Assembly: GCA_016647705.1 (NCBI GenBank)
Contig: CM028334.1
Span: forward strand, 7,659,546 to 7,723,545
Length of the DNA: 64,000 nt
Origin: Eucommia ulmoides
Taxonomy: Eukaryota; Streptophyta; Magnoliopsida; Garryales; Eucommiaceae
Direction: 5' to 3'
How positions within the stretch are numbered: the stretch's first letter is position 1; every line of letters starts with the position of its first letter. The notes below the pieces were generated by a model that was not told where the DNA came from, searched no databases, and worked only from the letters and a program-made list of their open reading frames with translations. Made by a program: the position numbers and the translations under genes. Shown here one piece after another: positions 49,275 to 60,200 of this stretch.

Positions 49275-50236
49275 TCAAGTTGAATCAGCTCTCTGTACAG
49301 TAGTTTTGAACAAGAGCACATACATCTTGCGATCCATTGAGAAATAGAGGAATCCACCCACTGAATGTGTGACAAATGATCCAAAACCTGTCCCTACAAT
49401 ACAGTGCCAGGCAGGTCCATAAACCCCATCAAATTCCTGCATTTTCACCCCTTAAAAATTAAATTAAATTAAAAAAAATATTATTATTTTTGGGTTAAAA
49501 CCAAACAGACCCTTAATTGTTTGGTTACCTTTTTGAGGGTGAATGCAAGTGCCTTGGAAGTGAATTTTTCCAAGCTATTATAAGCTTTTCTTGCACATTC
49601 CACAGCATGAGCCTGCATGAATGGTGGCATATCAGTAGTCATCACCCTCGCACCACTTCGCTTCAAGAAATCAGATAGCTCAGCTTCAAAGCTGCAAATT
49701 GACTTTCTTGCCCCTCCATCCATGGCTTCTGGCCTTCTCACTTCCCAACCTTGATGGGTTTTCTTCAATTCACTGTCTTGACGCTGAAAATCATTCTTAA
49801 AGTTGGTGTCTTTCTTGGATTGATTTGTTTTTTGGTCCCTAAAAAATGCTGTCTTGGTCCCATTTTGAGCAATTTCCTTTGTTTGGACCGCTGATTTGGT
49901 TGCTATTGTGCGCTTTTTCTCCATTTCCTTCACAATTCTTCTGCGCTGGTGGTTTGATTTGGTCAACCCGGTGGTGGAGCCGCCGGAGAAGTCCATGGAT
50001 TTTGATTGGGGAACCCCATTGGAGCCATTTGAGGAAGCGAGGAGCTTGTGAGTTGTGTACAACGTGGCAAAGTGGTTGGACATGGTTTGGATGGTGTGGG
50101 AGGCAAAAGTGGGATCTGGGTGGAACTCGGCGGTGGCTGAGGGGGCGGACTTGGGGTGTTTTCTTTGTGGGGGATCCATGGATGTGTGGAGGTGTGGACC
50201 TGCCAAGCTGCGCCAATGGGTGGTATGGGGTGCCAT
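49275..50236 (-). CDS. Dynein light chain (LC8-type) domain protein with long basic N-terminal extension
   Basis: A 289-residue protein from two exons: 49529-50236 (ATG at 50234-50236, 236 codons) and 49275-49436 (53 codons, stop TGA 49275-49277), joined in phase over a 92-base intron. About 205 N-terminal residues are low-complexity and basic (for example HQRRRIVKEMEKKR) and probably disordered. The C-terminal 85 residues form the LC8/DLC fold: MPPFMQAHAVECARKAYNSL, KKEFDGVYGPAWHCIVGTGF, GSFVTHSVGGFLYFSMDRKM, YVLLFKTTVQRA. The WHCIVG, FGS.VTH and F.YF motifs are complete. LC8 proteins are dimeric hubs that bind short linear motifs. Flowering plants lack dynein heavy chains, so the partner here cannot be cytoplasmic dynein. 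A second frame-open ATG at 50216 belongs to another frame. It looks intact. Confidence 0.93.
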
Positions 50237-50249
50237 GTATGTGGTGTTT

Positions 50250-50268
50250 GGGGGGGGGGGGGGGGGGG
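50250..50268 (+). repeat. Poly-G tract just upstream of the dynein light chain start
   Basis: 19 consecutive G residues (poly-C on the transcribed sense), 13 bases before the ATG. On the minus strand ATTCTTATAGCC lies immediately beyond, the nearest TATA-like word. The tract length is likely to vary. Confidence 0.85.
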
Positions 50269-50289
50269 CTATAAGAATGAAGGGTGGGT

Positions 50290-50965
50290 TGGTTAAGGGC
50301 GTGTTTGGGGGGTTATTTTATTTGTTGTGATGGGCCTTGGGGGGTGGGGGGGGTGGGGTGGCGTGGGGTTCATTAAATGGTGACTTGTTCATGTTTATGG
50401 GAGATCTAGTGCTCCTTCTGTTTTCTTTTCCGGTCTAAAATGCGCCAGGTGCGGAGGTAAAGGGAATGGTGGGATTTCATTTTGTTGACTTTGACCAGTT
50501 TTGGGGGGAAGCATGGGCCAAAGGAAGTGAAACTCCATTTATGCCATTGTCTAAATAAGAACAACAAAGAGAAAATGGTTCATTTTAGTTTTTTTTTTTC
50601 CATTTTTTTGTGTCAAATTTAGTTGCCGCAAGTCAAATAGAAAAGCCAAAAATAAAATAAAATTGAATAATGTTCTATTTCTGAAAAATGAAAAAAAAAA
50701 TGCATATATTTAAGAATATTCGTTGATTTTTTTTTTAATTATTTATGTAAATTATAATTCCATCAAATTCAAGATTATTTTTAAAAATTTTAATAACAAA
50801 AATATATTAATAAAATCTTGGGTTTTTCAGTATACTGTATATTAAGGTATTCTCATATTCATTTCTTTTTTCTCTTTTTTACAAAAAATATGTTTAATAA
50901 AAAATAATAATTTTGATACAATTGCGCTCCATTTGTTCCTCTCACAAACATTTACCACCCCCACA
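50290..50965. other. Upstream flank of the dynein light chain gene
   Basis: G-rich for the first 250 bases, then AT-rich. No gene or repeat is supported. Confidence 0.5.
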
Positions 50966-50971
50966 AGTCCA

Positions 50972-51056
50972 TGGCGCCATGTCGGTACAACTGAATATGC
51001 CTCGACTCGATTAGTATTCAGACTAATGCATATTCAGTTGTAGCGACATGGCGCCA
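50972..51056. repeat. Small foldback, 29-base arms and 27-base loop
   Basis: The left arm (50972-51000) reads TGGCGCCATGTCG, two bases, then ACAACTGAATATGC; the right arm (51028-51056) is its reverse complement except at the two central bases. The loop is 51001-51027. It could be a tiny transposon relic or a transcribed hairpin. No TATA box or known miRNA sequence is recognised. Confidence 0.85.
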
Positions 51057-51700
51057 CTGATTTGTTTTCAATTGGAGTATCAAGTTGTGCAAGCTATTAG
51101 TTCGTTACCATATTCTCCCTTACTATTATCATCATGGTCAATCACTACGATAAAGCCCTAGCTCAACTCAAGATATAATAGAAATCTACAACTATGTTAG
51201 ATACGATCTATACAAATCAATAGGAAATTTTGTAAGTGTTCAGCAAACTTCTTCAAATTATACAAATGTGCATCAAATTTTGAGAAATTTCATATTTGTT
51301 CCTCTTCCAATAGGAGTTTTGGAAAAAAAAAATCCATCTCGATTTTTTAGATATGAAGCGTGTGTGCACACACAGAGAAGGGAGGGTTGTGGGGTCGTTC
51401 GGTGATGGTGGTGGTTTGGGTTAGCCTTGAAATTAGAGGCCCTAAGAAAAATTTAAAAAGTGGACCCTCATTGTTTCATTTTTTTTTTGATAAAAAACCA
51501 TTCATAATTTCTTTAAAATTAAAATATCTAAAGAAAAGCTTGTTAATATGGTGAATGACCGAAATTGAGATATTTTATTTGACTTAATGTTAATAAAAAC
51601 ATCTTAAAATAAGTAATAATAACATAGGAGTTAATTTGAAAGCCGCAAAATTTAGGACCCTAAGAGACTACTTCGGTCGCCTTGCCCTTGCCCGAAAGGC
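51057..51700. other. Intergenic sequence
   Basis: No supported gene. AT-rich after 51480. Confidence 0.45.
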
Positions 51701-51707
51701 CGCCCTT

Positions 51708-51890
51708 GCTGGTGGTCTTCGTCGCGGTAGTGGTAGCATGAGGACAAAAGAAGCCGATGGCAGTGTTATTCGACGTAGTAGTAGCAACATGAGGAGAAGT
51801 CGGTGGTGATGGTGGTCTTCAATGTAGTGGTGGCAAAGTGAAGACAGGAGGAGCCGATGGTGGTGGTCTTAGACCCAATGGTGGTAGCGA
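51708..51890 (+). repeat. GC-richer minisatellite, about three units of 60-65 bases
   Basis: The unit consists of GGTGGTCTTC(G/A)(T/A)(C/T)G, GTAGTGGTGGCAA and TGAGGACAGGAGGAGCCGATG, repeated with substitutions and length changes. The local G content is much higher than the surroundings. Confidence 0.75.
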
Positions 51891-52659
51891 GAGAGCAGAG
51901 AAGGGACAGGGTTGAGAGAAGGAGAAGGGGGTGGATAGTTTCTTAGGGTTTGGGGGTTGGCGAACTAATTTTTATTTCTAAAGTAAGAATATTTTTGGAA
52001 TAAAAAAAAAAGAGTGTTATTAATTTTTTTTTTTTTTTTAGGTTTTCTTTTCCTGTGACCCATTTATAGTTGAAAGTGGAATCAACTCTAATTTTCCTAA
52101 AGCAAATTATTTATTATAGTTCACCATTAACTTAAAAATAAAATTAAGATTTACATTTAATTATCAAAATAAGTAGGATTTAATTTAGAATTTAAATTAA
52201 CTACGTATTTAAATAAAAAATTTAAACAACAGTGTCAAAATACCATTATGCTTACTTCCCCCTAATACATACTTTATTTTATTTTCAATCCTATGACGTG
52301 GTTTGTGACAAGTCTACTGCATGATAGATTACATTCAATGAACACAACATTTTCCTAATTCGGGTACATGGAGACATCCAATTTAATGTTCAAATACTTG
52401 TGTTTGGATTGCCAAAAGGTGAGAGAAAGATAACCAAACGAGACCATGTGAAATCAAATCTATTGTCCGTTCGAATTTGACCTCATAAACCATCAACCAA
52501 ACAGCTACTTATAAATAAATCCAAAATATATACTTTATATAACCAAATTCATGAAATGATATGATAGTAGCAGAAGAATGTAGAGGCTGTATATCTCAGT
52601 TTGATCACAAACATATCAACCAAACACCGGTATTACATGATCATCGACTTCACACAAGA
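51891..52659. other. Intergenic sequence
   Basis: No gene or repeat supported; AT-rich after 51970. Confidence 0.45.
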
Positions 52660-52780
52660 GGTGTTAGTTCGGTTGGTAAGGGGAGGTGCTCTTTTCCTCG
52701 TCAACCAAGATTCGACTCTCTTAAAGAGCACTCCATGAACTAAATCTTGAATTTAATTCTGCACCAGATCGATACCCTTA

Positions 52781-53960
52781 GGTTGCGTTTGAGTAAGGGA
52801 TTTGATAAATCCAAAAAATTTGTAAAATGATGAGATTTTAAAATCTAGGATTTCCAAATCCCGTCATTTACAAATCTCATTGTTTGGGTAAATTAGACAA
52901 CATTCAGAACAAAAACCATATCCATCCAAGAACAAAAACCATAGCAAAATTGAGAACAAAAACCATACCTATCCAAGAACAAATCAAAATAAAGAACAAA
53001 TTCGAAACAAGATGTTCTTTGATTTGGGAGAGATTGTGATTGCGAACAAATTCGTCGCAATTCATTTGGGAGAGATCACTGTCGTTCACCATTCGCCGTC
53101 TTTGTCATTCACCGTTCACCGTCAAACGAACCCTAAGAATGATTGTGACTAAGAAGATTGCAAAAAATTTTGATAAATCCAAAAAATTTGATAAATCCAA
53201 AAAATTTGTAAAATGATGAGATTTTAAAATCTAGGATTTCCAAATCCCGTCATTTACAAATCTCATTGTTTGGGTAAATTAGACAACATTCAGAACAAAA
53301 ACCATATCCATCCAAGAACAAAAACCATAGCAAAATTGAGAACAAAAACCATACCTATCCAAGAACAAATCAAAATAAAGAACAAATTCGAAACAAGATG
53401 TTCTTTGATTTGGGAGAGATTGTGATTGCGAACAAATTCGTCGCAATTCATTTGGGAGAGATCACTGTCGTTCACCATTCGCCGTCTTTGTCATTCACCG
53501 TTCACCGTCAAACGAACCCTAAGAATGATTGCGACTAAGAAGATTGCAAATAAATCAAACGAGAAGACGCGATTAAGAAGATCGAAAATCAAACGATCGC
53601 AATTGCGATTGGGTTTTGGGGGGTTTCAGCGACGATGATGAAACCCTAGACGACGATGAAATACCAGAAGAAAGATGACGACGACGAAATACCAGACGAA
53701 ACGCCGCCGAACAAAGAAGACGACGACTGACGAAGGTGGGTTTCAACAATGGTCATGAGTGTATGATGGGAAGAGAGGATTTGTCAAATTCCATCTCTCA
53801 AAGGGATTTCCAAATCCTCTTTTCACCCTAAAAGAGGATTTCACAAATCCCTCCCCCCTAAAACCCAAACAAACCCAAATAAGAGATTTGTCAAAAGAGA
53901 ATTTTGAAATATTTTAACCAAATGAAATCCCTCTTAGAAACCTCTTACCCAAACACAACC
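52781..53960. mobile_element. PIF/Harbinger-type element with an internal duplication, inside a SINE
   Basis: A TTA target duplication (52778-52780 and 53961-53963). Inverted ends are GGTTGCGTTTGAGTAAGGGA and, from the right, GGTTGTGTTTGGGTAAGAGG. 1180 bases, no transposase. A 386-base unit is present twice in tandem. The right part is rich in GACGACGAAA phrases. Confidence 0.88.
52801..53551. repeat. Near-perfect tandem duplication, 386-base period
   Basis: 52801-53165 and 53187-53551 are almost identical; the only difference I noticed is GATTGTGACT against GATTGCGACT near the end. The junction carries three copies of GATAAATCCAAAAAATTT. Such identity shows a duplication much younger than most repeats in the window, or a sequence assembly duplication. 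Confidence 0.92.
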
Positions 53961-54276
53961 TTAATATCACTTAGGGAGGTGATTAGTCGATGTGCGTGTA
54001 AACTGACTTGCACACAACTCACCGTTCAATAAAAAAAAAATGATCATCGTCTTCAATTTTACAATGCGACTCGCGACCATAAAACTAAGAGGATCCCAGA
54101 CTCATCATATTCAACAAACAAATATACCATAAAAATTTGCTCAAACGACTAGGCGAAACCTTAACGCTGTGCTTGGATGAAGTATCCAAAGAACGGAATT
54201 TGATTTAGAAAATGAACTTATCAAAAGCCTTTTTTTGAAATACCTCACCCAAATGCCAAAAGAGACTTGGCATGAT

Positions 54277-57200
54277 TTAATTCCATGGACTTGGAAGTCG
54301 ACTTTCCTTGAAAACCGAAGTTCCACCAGAAGCTGCAGGTGAAGGAGAGGAAGCAACGTAATTGGTTCCGGATATAGACACTGAGGGTAGATTTGAAGGG
54401 TGGCCTTGTTGATTATTGAATGCAAAGCGCGATGGACTACTGGAGGCAACACCCAAAGTTGCTCGGGAAGGGAGCGGAACCTGCATTAAGACAACATTAA
54501 TAGAAGGAAAAATACTTGACGTCAACTTGAGCACCAATCACATATTTTAGCTATTATAATGCCAGAAACAATTCATATATTACCGCGTTATGTAGAGGTC
54601 TTCGATGAGGACAATCTGAAGACGGTGAGGTACTGCTTATTCGAAGCAAATGCATGGAATGTATGTTCTGGTTTGAGACATCATCGGTTTCTGCTGCCCC
54701 CATATCACTGCCGAGGTTTCCCTCCAAGCCCATTCTTGGAGAGACATACCTTGTCATTGACCTCGACTCATTTGAAACATCCACTTGAAGTGGAACAGCC
54801 GTTCGAACCGCCAAGCCTTGAGTACTACTTTTTCTCTTCAGTTCCTCTTCTGCATTCAGAATCTGTTAAAACACCACCACCACCACAACAGCCTACTTAT
54901 CAATATTTCTAAGGTTTTTCAAATTAAACTCCAAATTTAAGTGTTTAATTAACACCAACCCATCGGGCCAAGTCCATTAAATAAAAACACATTTTTTTCA
55001 TAAAACACGGGGTCTATGTGAAATGTGGCTTCAAAATTAATTTTAACTAGTTTATTACCAGAGCAATGCGCGGGATTAGAACATGTGAAATATTTTTTTT
55101 TTATTATAATCATAAATTCATTGTAACAAATACTTTGATTAATATTGTTTAATATTGAAAGAAATAATGATATATATTATATTCCACCCAAGAAAAACAC
55201 ATTATTTAGGTTTTTCCATAAAATATGGGGTCTACGTAAAACGTGACTTCAAAATTAATTTTAACTAGCTTATTATTTGTGAAAAGCGCAGGATTGGAAC
55301 ATGTGAAATAAAATAATTTTATTATATTTGTTGTCACAAATAATTGATTAATATTTTTTTGTAATATTGAAAGAAATAATGATATATAAGTTTTTGCAAT
55401 AATAATCTGACAACTCCTATTAATATTTTATTTTACAATGTGAAATTTTCAACATTTCTTGATTTTTTTTTTAATTATATTTGTCTAAAGATATTCCTAT
55501 TAAGTTTAAATATTTATATTATATTTAATGTTCATTTTGTTATATAGTATTCTATAAAAGGGAGCGTTTTAAGCTCTCTCAACATTAATTGACAACACAT
55601 AATAATTGACAACACATAAACATATGTGGCATTAAAAATCATTTAAAAAGCACTTAAAAATTCACATAACTAATCATTAAAAAGAAGGGAAAATTATATT
55701 TTTGGTCCATAAAGTAAAAGGTGGGTGTCTATGTAGACCAGAGGTTTGTCAAATTATATATTTGACCCTCAAGTTCCACATCAATTTCGCAAAATTGAAA
55801 ACTTTATCGATGATTTAAAAATGAAAAATGAGTTGTTCTCAACACATAACTTCCTAATGGGGATATATTTGGCATTTTAACACACTACTAAACCTACAAT
55901 GTTTTTTCCTAACCTTTTTCTTAACAACGATTCTTCCGAAAAATGAGAGAAAAGTTTGAATCGCTGTCAGGAAAAAACATCTTAGGTTCAGTAGAATGAT
56001 AGAATAACAAAAATATCCTCATTAGAAAACTCTGTGTTGAGAAAAACTCATATTTTTCGTTCAAAATCATTGTTGAAATTTTTAATTTGGCAAAATTGAA
56101 ACAAATGTAATACTTGAAGTATTAAATGTTTAATTTGGCAAAACCTCAGAGTCCACATAGACACCCACCCTATACTTTAGAGACCAAAAATGTAATTTTC
56201 CCTAAAAAGAATTGAACTACCCAGAACCCAAGAAAGTAGTATTGCCCAATGTTGTAAAAGGCGTTGGCAGGGCGCGAACAAGGGCACTTGGGCGGTGGGG
56301 GGGGGGGGCGCAAAACCTGGTGGGCGTCTCCCAGGCCGTACGCCCAAGGTTTTGCAAAGAAAAAAGAAGAAAATTGAGAGGAGAAGGAAATCGTAGAGTG
56401 GAGAAGTTGACAATAGTGGCCGAGGTTGCCGGTGGTAGCTCCTCCGATCGTCGTCATAGAGCAGTAGAGGCTAGAGCTGCATGCGCCGGTGGTAGCTCCT
56501 CCGATTGATTGTCGTCGGCTAGAGCTGCGTACGCCAATGGTAGCTCCTCCGATTATCATCGTCTTTGACATCCCAATTCCCAAGTAGAAGCTCCTAGGTC
56601 TAGATCTATGTTTAATAATTAATTAAATTATACATTTGACCCTTTAGTTTTTAAATATTTCATCTTGATAAATCTATGTTTAATAATTGACTTAATTGTA
56701 CATTTGAGCCCTTAGTTTTTTTAATATTTCATGTTAATATAATATTATAAGTCATGGAGAGCTAGAATGGTAAGGTTACTCTAATTTTTTTTTAATATTT
56801 TATCGATAAATTATAACTTAATAAGTAATAATTATAATATTATCTATAATATATCCTTTTTAATTATATATAATATTTTTAAATATTACAAATTCAGGTC
56901 TCGTGGGGTGTAGGGCTTACACTCCGCCTCTCAACGCCTCCGCCTTTTACAACACTGGTATTGCCTTTGTTCCTGCCTAAGACTTCCGCTTTTAGTTACT
57001 CTATTAGATTTTTAAAATTTTAATTGGTAAAACATGACATTCAAAAAATTAATTGACGAGGCTTTCATTGGAGTAATTATATACATTTAGTATTAAGGGT
57101 GGAACGGTCTTTCACTCTTTCTTAGATCTTTTCATTATAAGTCTATATAGGTTATCTTTCCTAGGTATTTTCATCGTCACTTGCATCCATTATTTGTAAT

Positions 57201-60200
57201 AATAAACCTTATCCTCGTTTTCCTCTTCCCTTTGATTCTGTTATTAGATGATCTTAAAACACAATGGAGGTATGGTGTTCGTGTAGTAAACTATTCAGCA
57301 AAATTGCCCTATTTCTAAGATTATACTTGGGCTTCCCATTCATAAAACTGATGTATTCTTGTAAGAAATCCAAGGAAATTTACTGTTATTTTCTTCATTA
57401 GATCATCAATATTGTAATGAGGGCATCTTTAGAGTATACCGAATCAATATAGCTATCCTTCTGACACAGCAACGCAATTGGAATCAATAGCGAAAGTAAA
57501 GAAAACAGAAGATTAGAGTCACCTCGTACCTGTTTCAGCATTTGTACCAAATTATGCTTTCTTGCATTCAAAATCTTTAATTTCTCCTCAACCTCATTTT
57601 TCCTTTTCTCCTTATCAATTGATGTATCCTGTTTGTTGGTAGCCTGATAAGCAAAACATTACAGATCAAACCGTCAGTTATCAGACCTTAAAGAGGGGTA
57701 ATGTAGTTTCTTGCCCCCAAAAGAGTTATTGTTGATCAATATATCGTTGGGATCGAACTTGAGTTCCAACAACATAACAAATAAATCGAAAGCAAAGAAC
57801 ATCAAAGATTCAAGAACAAGAAGAGAAAAAACACAAGGATTGAACGTGGTGCAACGTAAATCTATTTCAAGCTACAAGAAGATATCAACTATATTAATAG
57901 AAGAGAGATTGACAAGAACAATCTCAAAGGAGGCTATACAATTTCGCACACACTTAAACCCTAGGTGTTATCTATTTATTGAACCCAACAAAACACTCCT
58001 AGCCGCAATAGGAAACAAAGGAAAAAGGGCAGAGGTGGCATTGGCAATCCGGACGCCCATTTCCAGCATCCAGAAGCACATCGTAGCCATCCAGATGCCT
58101 ATTGGGGCCGTCCGGACGCTCCTAGATCAAGGGGGCATAACCATTTGAACGTCCGATGGGGCCATCCAAATGCCTCATGTGTCGAGGGCTTTACCCTCTG
58201 CACGCCCATTTTTTGCATCCAAACAAATGCATTCTTATTACCCAGACGCATTTCTGACTTCAATTCCAACAATCCCTTAATTTGGAAGCAAACCATGTTG
58301 TCTGTAAAGTGTAAACTTTCTCTCTCCAACTCCCGCTCGATTAGAGAACTCTCTACCACCGTGATCCCCTCTTCTTGAGGTCACCTTGAAACTACCTTTC
58401 AAGGCCAACTGAAACTGCACAAAACCTCAGTTTGTCAAACATCACTGTCTTCCTCAACATGTCCCGAGGTTCTTTGGAGTATGGATTTTCTCAAGTGCAG
58501 TCGATAGGGCTGAACAAAATTACCCGTGGCCCAATTAACCCGCCCAATCCAAATGAAATCTGCACGATGTTGGTCCAAATCGTATTGTTTGCACTCAGTT
58601 TGCAAGTAGCTGATTGGGCGAACCAGATCAATCTCGGTAGGGAAACAGTTGCAAATATTGAAGCCTTCGAGTGTACCTTCCCTGCCTGATGAGGCCTAAA
58701 TTGACCACATTTTTGGAGTGAATATAAACAAAGCCCTTAGGGTTTCTCCTTCAACATTGTAAGTCGCCTCACAAAGTCACTAACCTTCCTCAATCTCTCT
58801 CTCTCAATCTGGGTTCTAATCTTTCAAGTCCTCTCTCGGCCTCTTTTTTAATTCTCAAAGAATGGAAGGGTGTAGGGAAATCAAACTTCTTCAAGGATTG
58901 AAAACGAAATTGCTGGTATAGTCCACATCATCAACTCCACTGCTCGAGACTCCATCACCCTTCTTCGTTCATCACTTTCACTTGCCACATCAGTTAATTT
59001 TTTCGTGATGTTCTATTGATGATTGTTTGTGTGCAAATTATTTTGATATTTTCTTTGTATTTTCTTTTTGAATTTCGGATTAATCTGATACCTGACGATC
59101 CGGCAGATCAATGTCCAATCAGAATCACTAAAACTGTGGTCAGCTTGCAACTTATGAGTGTTGATTTAAGGATTGTTCGGTTCGGCTGCCGGATTTGGCT
59201 CATAATCGAACCATCCAATTGTTACTTAGCCCTGAGCCTTCCTGCAACAAAGGCCGAATGAAGTTGAATTTGATTTCGATATGCTTTGTCCTCAAAAGGC
59301 AAACTAAATTCTTTCCCAAGTGTAAAGTGTTTTGACTTTTGCGATACAACTTGGGATCCTTCTGAACTTGACCCAACTCTTCCATTACATGACCAAGGAC
59401 ACCATCTCCTTTCACGTCTATGTAGCTGTAATATAGTCCGCTTCGGTTGTTGATATGACCACCACATTTGACAACCGAGATATCCAACTTACCACAACAA
59501 TACTAAAGGTAAATACGTGTCTGTGGTGCTCCTCCTGCTGTCAATGTCGCCCGCTAGATTTGAATCAACATATCCTCGAAAGCTAACAATGTCACTTCCA
59601 CAATATAACACTCAATCTGTGATATCAACAAGATACCAAAAGATCCACTTGAATGCCTTCCCGAGATCGCTCATAAATCTACTCACAACTCTTAGTACAT
59701 GAGCAATGTCTAATGCGTGCAAACTATGGTATACATAAGGCTTCCGATAGCAAAAGAATACGACACTTTAGTCATCTCCTCACGTTCTTCATCTGTTATC
59801 AGTGATTGTTCCTTGGAAAATTTAAATTGCCCAGCTAGTGGTATGACAAGTGCCAACAGATTGAGTAACTTGTCCATGAACTCCGCATGTGACAATTTCA
59901 ACATTATTTTCCCGTCCCTATGGATTCGCATCCCTAGGATATGCTTTCTAGTGCCAAGATTCTTCATCACGAACTCCTTGGACAATATCCTTTTAAGAAT
60001 AAAGATCTCATCCATGCTAGGGTCTACACCTAGCATATTATCTACATCAAGAAGGATTGGTTTCTTTGAACTAACAATAATGATTATAATTACACTTAGA
60101 AAGCCGTTGTTCTTCATAATGTCAAACTTTTTATACCACGGTGTTTGAGCTTGTTTCAAGCCGTACAAAGACTACAAGCTGAGAAGATCTCAGCTTACAC

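Larger units (their letters stand above)
52660..54040 (+). mobile_element. tRNA-type SINE, family 1, split by a Harbinger element
   Basis: The left part 52660-52780 has GAGGTGTTAGTTCGGTTGGT, CAACCAAGATTCGACTCTC and TTCTGCACCAGATCGATACC. The right part 53961-54040 has TGATTAGTCGATGTGCGTG and TAAACTGACTTGCACACAAC with an A run. The two parts follow on from one another when compared with the copies at 30145 and 49035, so the inserted element is younger than the SINE. Confidence 0.85.

Noticed and set aside
49846-50274. 142-codon plus-strand frame over the dynein light chain gene
   Set aside because: Antisense shadow of exon 1; a run of G gives its glycine tail.
52904-53478. Two identical 62-codon minus-strand frames
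   Set aside because: They are the two copies of a tandem duplication in a non-autonomous element, not a gene pair.
56170-56583. 137-codon minus-strand frame
   Set aside because: It crosses the ends of a hAT MITE and a poly-G run, with no protein family likeness.
57080-57240. LTR-like promoter and poly-A wording in intron 2
   Set aside because: Phrases such as CTATATAGGTTATC and AATAATAAACC resemble an LTR, but no ends, partner or primer site could be found.
58432-59261. Possible host exons inside the second copia fossil
   Set aside because: Frames here are short and change strand; the segment may be another insertion, but no ends or family could be shown.
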